Assembly: GCF_026627505.1 (NCBI RefSeq)
Contig: NZ_JAPNLK010000006.1
Coordinates: forward strand, 62,001-126,000
Source of the DNA: Streptomyces sp. H27-H5
GTDB taxonomy: Bacteria; Actinomycetota; Actinomycetes; Streptomycetales; Streptomycetaceae
Reading direction: 5' to 3'
Length of the DNA stretch: 64,000 bases
Shown piece by piece: positions 59,775 through 64,000 of the stretch; the first letter of the stretch is position 1; every line of letters starts with the position of its first letter. The translations under genes were made by a program, and so were the position numbers. Below the pieces are notes generated by a model. It was not told the DNA's origin and searched no databases. It saw nothing but the letters and a program-made list of their open reading frames with translations.

Positions 59775-60746
59775 TCACCCGTCTGCCGCAGCCACGTCCC
59801 GCAGCAGGTGCGTGAAGGCGGCCTCGTCGACCACCGGGGTGCCGAAGGACTTCGCCTTGACGGTCTTCGAGGTCGAGGAGTCGGGGTCGTTGGTGACGAG
59901 CAGGCTCGTGAGCCGCGACACACTCGTCGCGACGTGCAGGCCGGCCTCGATCGCCCGATCCTCCAGCAGCTCGCGGTCCACGGAGGTGTCCCCGGAGAAC
60001 GCGATCCGCATGCCCTGCTTGAGGGGCTTGCCGTCCTCGAACCGTCCCGGATTGGGGTGCGGGCACGCGGGCCGCTTGCGGGAGGCCCGCCAACTGGTCG
60101 CGCCGAACGGCCCCTGGTAGCCGACCCGGGGGGCGGCCGGCGTGTCCGACCACTCCGTCAACGGCCGGCACTCCAGCAGGGGCAGCCGTACGTTGTCCCG
60201 CGCGGCCGCGTGCAGCGACGGACGGAAGGCCTCCGCGAGCACCCGGGCGTCGTCGAGCGCGTGGTGGGCGCGCTGCTGGACCACGCCGAAGTGCGCGGCG
60301 AGGGACTCCAGCTTGTGGTTGGGCAGCGGCAGGTTCAGTTCCTTCGACAGGGCGATGGTGCACAGCCGCTGACGGACGGGCGCCGTCGTGGCGGCCCGCG
60401 CGTACTCCCGGGCGATCATCTGCCAGTCGAAGATGGCGTTGTGGGCGACGAGGACACGGTCCGCGAGGCGACCCGCGAACTCCTCGGCGATGTCCTCGAA
60501 GAGCGGCGCGTCCTGGAGCATGGCGGTGGTGAGGCCATGGATCCAGACCGGGCCCGGATCCCTGCGCGGGTTGACCAGCGTGTACCAGTGGTCCTCCACG
60601 TTGCCCTGCGCGTCGAGCCGGTAGACGGCCGCGGACACTATCCGGTCGTCGCGCGCGAGCCCGGTGGTCTCCACGTCGACGACCGCGTACCCCTGTGGGT
60701 ACGCGGTCGGCCACATCGTCTCTGCGGTCGTACGGTCGTCGAGCAT
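59775..60746 (-). CDS. DEDDh 3'-5' exonuclease with C-terminal BRCT domain
   Basis: 323 aa. The exonuclease motifs are ExoI VVDVETTGLA, ExoII LVAHNAIFDW and ExoIIIe AHHALDDARVLA (His and Asp), like DnaQ epsilon. Residues about 245-318 form a BRCT-like domain (GMRIAFSGDTSVDRELLEDRAIEAGLHVATSVSRLTSLLVT... FGTPVVDEAAFTHLL). The combination suggests a DNA-repair nuclease. Start at the ATG 60746 (a GTG at 60752 is possible). Confidence 0.92.
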   Translation of the reverse strand: MLDDRTTAETMWPTAYPQGYAVVDVETTGLARDDRIVSAAVYRLDAQGNVEDHWYTLVNPRRDPGPVWIHGLTTAMLQDAPLFEDIAEEFAGRLADRVLVAHNAIFDWQMIAREYARAATTAPVRQRLCTIALSKELNLPLPNHKLESLAAHFGVVQQRAHHALDDARVLAEAFRPSLHAAARDNVRLPLLECRPLTEWSDTPAAPRVGYQGPFGATSWRASRKRPACPHPNPGRFEDGKPLKQGMRIAFSGDTSVDRELLEDRAIEAGLHVATSVSRLTSLLVTNDPDSSTSKTVKAKSFGTPVVDEAAFTHLLRDVAAADG

Positions 60747-60825
60747 GGTCACAGAGGATATCGGCCCCGACTGACACCCGTGGCCCCGACGGGGTACCCC
60801 GCCCTCGACCCGGCCCCCGGCGAGG

Positions 60826-61518
60826 TCAGCCGCCGCGAGCCGTTCGCGCCGGCGCCGGGTCCGGGGGCGGGTCCGACGGCGGGGACAGCAGGGCGCCCAC
60901 GAGTGCCCGAACCGAGAGCAGGAACAGCCGTTCCGGGTCGGCCGGGCGGGCCAGCGCGCGGGCGAGCGCCGGGTCGTCGGGGGCGTCGGCGGGGTCCCAG
61001 AGCTCGCTCTCGGCGGGGGACTGGACGGGGGAGCGCTCGCGGTTGCGCTCGACGAGCAGGAAGCCGACGATCTGGAACTGGATCGCGCGGACCGCGTCGG
61101 CGGCCCGCGCCCCGCGCAGTCCGGCGGCGTGCACCTCGTGGACCAGGGCCTGTTGGGCGGGCAGGAACATCCGCTCGGTGAGCCCGCGTTCGTGGACCAT
61201 CGCGATCAGGTGGGGGCGTTCGCGCAGTTCCCGGCGCAGGGTCCGGGCCACGGAGAGGATCCGGTCGGCCGGGGTGCGGGCGGCGCCGGTCCCCCCGGAC
61301 GGGGGGCGGGGGAGGATCGCGCCCATGTCCCGGACGGTCCGCTCCACGAGGGCGTCGAGCAGTGATTCGCGGTTGCCGACGTGCCAGTAGATGGAGGTGA
61401 CGGCCGTGCCCAGTTCGGCGGCGAGTTTGCGCATGGTGAGAGCCGCCGGGCCGTGCTGCTTGACCAGCGACGCGGCCGCCTCCAACACCTCCTCGCGGGT
61501 CAGCGAGTTTCGGGCCAT
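60826..61518 (-). CDS. TetR family regulator divergent from the decarboxylase operon
   Basis: 230 aa. N-terminal TetR HTH: REEVLEAAASLVKQHGPAALTMRKLAAELGTAVTSIYWHVGNRESLLDALVE. The C-terminal ligand domain is large and resembles the TetR_C11-like type. Divergent from the acetoacetate decarboxylase gene across 123 bp that carry a 15-bp palindrome, so it probably represses the operon and itself. Inducer unknown. Confidence 0.9.
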   Translation of the reverse strand: MARNSLTREEVLEAAASLVKQHGPAALTMRKLAAELGTAVTSIYWHVGNRESLLDALVERTVRDMGAILPRPPSGGTGAARTPADRILSVARTLRRELRERPHLIAMVHERGLTERMFLPAQQALVHEVHAAGLRGARAADAVRAIQFQIVGFLLVERNRERSPVQSPAESELWDPADAPDDPALARALARPADPERLFLLSVRALVGALLSPPSDPPPDPAPARTARGG

Positions 61519-61590
61519 GGGGCAGGCCGCCAATCTGTCGATCCGTCAGTTCTGTTGTGTACGTGGGTCTTTACCCTTCATCGTCGGCGG

Positions 61591-61605
61591 TGTAACTGTG
61601 TTACA
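61591..61605. promoter_or_regulatory. TGTAAC-TGT-GTTACA operator in the tetR/decarboxylase intergenic
   Basis: Perfect 6-bp palindromic arms with a 3-nt spacer between the divergent genes, 36 bp before the decarboxylase ATG. AAC/GTT spacing resembles operators of TetR repressors of lipid or steroid catabolism but is one base longer. Confidence 0.65.
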
Positions 61606-61641
61606 GAGCCCCCGGGAAACCCGGCGAAGGGTGGTACACCC

Positions 61642-62439
61642 ATGGCACGCGTACGGTACGGAGCGCGCACCGAGGCGGAGATCGCGGCGTCGCGCGAGAA
61701 GAGCTCGAAACTCCCGGACATCTGGTCCACCGGGGTGGTGGCCGTCTGGGAGAGCGACGCGGACGTGGTCGCGGCCGTCCTGCCGCCGCCGCTCAAGCCC
61801 GCCGAGCGGCCCCTCGTACGAGCCAACATCAGCAAGGTCGACCTGCCCGGCTACCCGCTCGGCGCCGGCTCGGTGGCCGTCGCCGCCCGCCACGGCGAGG
61901 TCGAGGGCTGGTACCCGCTCGTGATGCCGATGACGCACGAGCGGGCCCTGGTCGGCGGCCGCGAGGTGTTCGGGGAGCCGAAGAAGCTGGGCGAGGTCAC
62001 CGTCGAGCGGGACGGGCTCGTCGTACGGGCCGCCCTCGCTCGGCACGGGATCGCCTTCGTCGAGGTGCGCGGGGCGGTGGACCGCGCCCTGCCCCTGCCC
62101 GCACCCGCCACCAAGACCGACTTCTACTTCAAGTTCCTGCCCGCCGTGGACGGTTCGGGCTTCGACGTCGAGCCCGTCCTCGTGCACTGCACCCGCAACG
62201 AGAAGGTCCGCAAACTGGAGCACGTCGCCGGTGACGTGGTGCTGCGCGAGTCGATGTTCGACCCGGTCGCGGATCTTCCCGTACGCCGTCTCGTGGAGAT
62301 CACCATCGGTGAGAAGACCACCGACCAGCGGGGCAGGGTCGTCGAGCGGGTCAGCGCCCAAGCCCTGCTCCCGTACGTCCACCAGCGCTACGACGACCCG
62401 ATGCAGATCCTGGACGGCCCCCCGGAAGGCAGCGTCTGA
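61642..62439 (+). CDS. Acetoacetate decarboxylase family protein
   Basis: 265 aa. The ADC active-site motif EPKKLGEV supplies the Schiff-base lysine (K114 or K115). VDLPGYPLGAGSVAVAARHGEVEGWYPLVMP and RALVGGREVFGEPKK follow the family pattern. A Schiff-base decarboxylase or aldolase-like activity on a beta-keto acid is plausible. First gene of a three-gene operon with an SDR and an amidohydrolase. ATG after GAAGGGTGG. Confidence 0.88.
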   Translation: MARVRYGARTEAEIAASREKSSKLPDIWSTGVVAVWESDADVVAAVLPPPLKPAERPLVRANISKVDLPGYPLGAGSVAVAARHGEVEGWYPLVMPMTHERALVGGREVFGEPKKLGEVTVERDGLVVRAALARHGIAFVEVRGAVDRALPLPAPATKTDFYFKFLPAVDGSGFDVEPVLVHCTRNEKVRKLEHVAGDVVLRESMFDPVADLPVRRLVEITIGEKTTDQRGRVVERVSAQALLPYVHQRYDDPMQILDGPPEGSV

Positions 62440-62440
62440 C

Positions 62441-63325
62441 ATGCGACTCGAACCGGGACAGGTGGCCGTCGTCACCGGCGCCGCGAGCGGCATCGGCCTC
62501 GCCATGGCCCGCCGCTTCGCCGCCGAGGGGCTGAGAGTGGTCCTCGCCGACGTGGAGGAGGGCGCCCTGCGCAAGGCCGCCGACGAACTGGCGGCCGACG
62601 GCGCGAAGGTCCTCGCCCGGACCGTCGACGTCAGCGACCGGGACTCCGTGCTCTCCCTCGCCGACGCGGCGTACGAGGCCTTCGGCGCCGTCCACGTGCT
62701 CTGCAACAACGCGGGCGTCGGCTCCGGCGCCGAAGGCCGCATGTGGGAGCACGAACCCAACGACTGGAAGTGGGCCTTCTCCGTCAACGTCTGGGGCGTC
62801 TTCCACGGGATCCAGGCCTTCGTCCCGCGCATGCTCGCCGGCGGCGCACCCGGCCACGTCGTCAACACGTCCTCCGGCGACGGCGGCATCGCCCCCCTTC
62901 CCACCGCCTCCGTCTACGCCGTCACCAAGGCGGCCGTGGTCACCATGACCGAGTCGCTCTACGCCCACCTCAAGGCGGAGGGCGCCCACGTCGGGGCCTC
63001 CGTCCTCTTCCCCGGACCGCACATGCTGCGCACCGGACTGTGGGAATCGCACCGCAACCGGCCCGACCGCTACGCGAAGGAGCGGCCGCGCAAGTCCCCG
63101 TACCGCAGCCTCGACCAGTACGAGACGGCGATGCGCGAGGCCGGCCAGGCGGTGGAGTTCACGCCGGTCGAGGAGGTCGCCGAGCACGTCGTCGAGGGCA
63201 TCCTCGCCGACCGGTTCTGGATGCTCCCGGCCAGTGAGCACAGCGACCGGCAGATCCGCGCCCGGTCGCGGTCGATGCTCGACCGCGCCAACCCCGCCTA
63301 CCTGGAAAGTTTCATCCTCGACTGA
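62441..63325 (+). CDS. Short-chain dehydrogenase/reductase of the decarboxylase operon
   Basis: 294 aa classical SDR. TGAASGIG cofactor motif (residues 12-19), NNAG, N in WAFSVNVWG, catalytic Ser in NTSSGDGG, and the active-site YAVTK (Tyr and Lys in YxxxK). The Asp in VLADVEE suggests NAD preference. The C-terminus is about 40 residues longer than the common family, ending NPAYLESFILD. Starts 2 nt after the decarboxylase stop. Confidence 0.92.
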   Translation: MRLEPGQVAVVTGAASGIGLAMARRFAAEGLRVVLADVEEGALRKAADELAADGAKVLARTVDVSDRDSVLSLADAAYEAFGAVHVLCNNAGVGSGAEGRMWEHEPNDWKWAFSVNVWGVFHGIQAFVPRMLAGGAPGHVVNTSSGDGGIAPLPTASVYAVTKAAVVTMTESLYAHLKAEGAHVGASVLFPGPHMLRTGLWESHRNRPDRYAKERPRKSPYRSLDQYETAMREAGQAVEFTPVEEVAEHVVEGILADRFWMLPASEHSDRQIRARSRSMLDRANPAYLESFILD

Positions 63326-63337
63326 GGAGCGTTCGTC

Positions 63338-64000
63338 GTGAGCGACACCCCGTACGAAGACCCGTACCTGATCATCTCCTCCGACTGCCACGCGGGCCTG
63401 CCCACCGAGCAGTACCGCCCCTACCTCGACAGCGCCTTCCACCGCGAGTTCGACGAGTTCCTCGGTCAACGCGACGCGCGCCGCGAGGAGGCCACCCGCC
63501 TCGGCGTGCGCAACGAGGCCTTCGCCGAGAAGTGGTTCCACGACCACGAGGAAGGCCTCAAGGGCGGCTGGGACGTGGGCCGACGCCTGAAGGAACTCGA
63601 CGGAGACGGCGTGGCCGCCGAGGTCGTCTTCCCCGACGCGGACGCCGTCGACAGCCAGACCGCCGCCCCCTTCGGCGTGGGCCTGGGCCTGTCCGGGGAC
63701 CAGGACCCCGCACTGGGCATGGCGGGCGCGCGGGCGCACAACCGCTGGCTCGCCGAGTTCGTGTCCCAGAACCCCGAGCGCCACTGCGGCGTCGCCCTGC
63801 TGCCCATCACGGGCGAACCCGCCGAGGTGGTCGCGGAGATCCACCGGACCAAGGAGTCCGGGCTCGGCGCGTTGATGATCCCCTCGATGTGGGTGGACAA
63901 GGCGCCCTACCACGACCGCCGCTACGACCCGGTGTGGGCGGCGGCGGCCGAGACCGCGATGCCCGTCGTCACGCACTCGGGGGCCGCACCCCGCCACGAG
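63338..64000 (+). CDS. Amidohydrolase (LigW/ACMSD type), 3' end outside window
   Basis: First 221 residues of a metal-dependent TIM-barrel hydrolase or decarboxylase. The GTG at 63338 has a GAGGAG site 8 nt upstream. Metal-binding DxH motif at the start: IISSDCHAGLP. GDGVAAEVVFPDADAVD, NRWLAEFVSQNPERHCGVALLP and MPVVTHSGAAP continue the amidohydrolase_2 family pattern. The frame is open at base 64000. Third gene of the operon. Confidence 0.85.
   Translation, partial: MSDTPYEDPYLIISSDCHAGLPTEQYRPYLDSAFHREFDEFLGQRDARREEATRLGVRNEAFAEKWFHDHEEGLKGGWDVGRRLKELDGDGVAAEVVFPDADAVDSQTAAPFGVGLGLSGDQDPALGMAGARAHNRWLAEFVSQNPERHCGVALLPITGEPAEVVAEIHRTKESGLGALMIPSMWVDKAPYHDRRYDPVWAAAAETAMPVVTHSGAAPRHE

Overview
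The window is chromosomal DNA of a Streptomyces or a very close relative. The evidence is uniformly high GC, third-position GC bias in every real gene, actinomycete-specific families (Gbn nucleoid protein, SCO1860-type LAETG protein, actinobacterial DapD, Rv2231c-type CobC), GTG starts, leaderless-style starts and 11-bp PHO-box repeats. From memory the gene order looks like the S. coelicolor stretch from about SCO1926 down to SCO1820. I see no rRNA, tRNA, insertion sequence, phage genes or CRISPR, so this is core chromosome with a few lineage-specific insertions. All assignments come from reading the sequence; no database search was run.

Layout. 1-1619: an ABC-2 exporter pair, divergent from 2062-8661, a complete Fe-S assembly operon (sufR-B-D-Rieske-C-S-U-DUF59) with a CAAC-N6-GTTG SufR operator on its first start codon. 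8857-14036: a secreted DUF3616 protein, an SMR efflux pump plus TetR pair with twin GTAC operators, an HxlR-peroxiredoxin fusion, dapD and a small membrane protein. 14185-19491: a secreted nuclease, a Streptomyces-type protein of unknown function, and a Tat-exported PhoX-like phosphatase behind a PHO box. 19522-24008: small proteins, a double-TerD protein, and an aldehyde dehydrogenase divergent from its IclR regulator with two palindromes between. 24191-29012: a membrane protein, a NarL-type two-component pair and a class B penicillin-binding protein. 29076-33900: acetyltransferase, DsbA-like protein, two convergent class V aminotransferases and an amidohydrolase. 34208-36415: LAETG surface protein and CapA-like protein.

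36563-45820: a cobalamin block. A B12 riboswitch (45704-45814) leads the minus-strand operon cobD-cobQ-chelatase-cobO-cobB; a ZIP metal transporter on the opposite strand separates it from cobC. No corrin-ring methyltransferase and no CobN are present here. 45945-47485: PitH phosphate transporter with its small partner gene and a two-unit PHO box. 47840-53848: alpha/beta hydrolase, a paralogue of the 16275-17786 protein, VOC protein, YpfJ-type metallopeptidase, and an ABC-F protein preceded by a 7-codon leaderless ORF. 54225: gbn. 54620: enoyl-CoA hydratase. 55649-57767: a five-gene Asp23/AmaP envelope-stress-type operon. 57818-60746: atypical SDR, SURF1, zinc-ribbon protein, exonuclease-BRCT. 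60826-64000: a TetR regulator divergent from an acetoacetate decarboxylase-SDR-amidohydrolase operon that runs off the window.

Themes. Phosphate supply recurs (PhoX, PitH, possibly the nuclease), as do redox and metal handling (Suf, HxlR-peroxiredoxin, cobalamin, ZIP). Many genes begin at a start codon placed 6-7 nt after a -10-like hexamer, which points to leaderless mRNAs.
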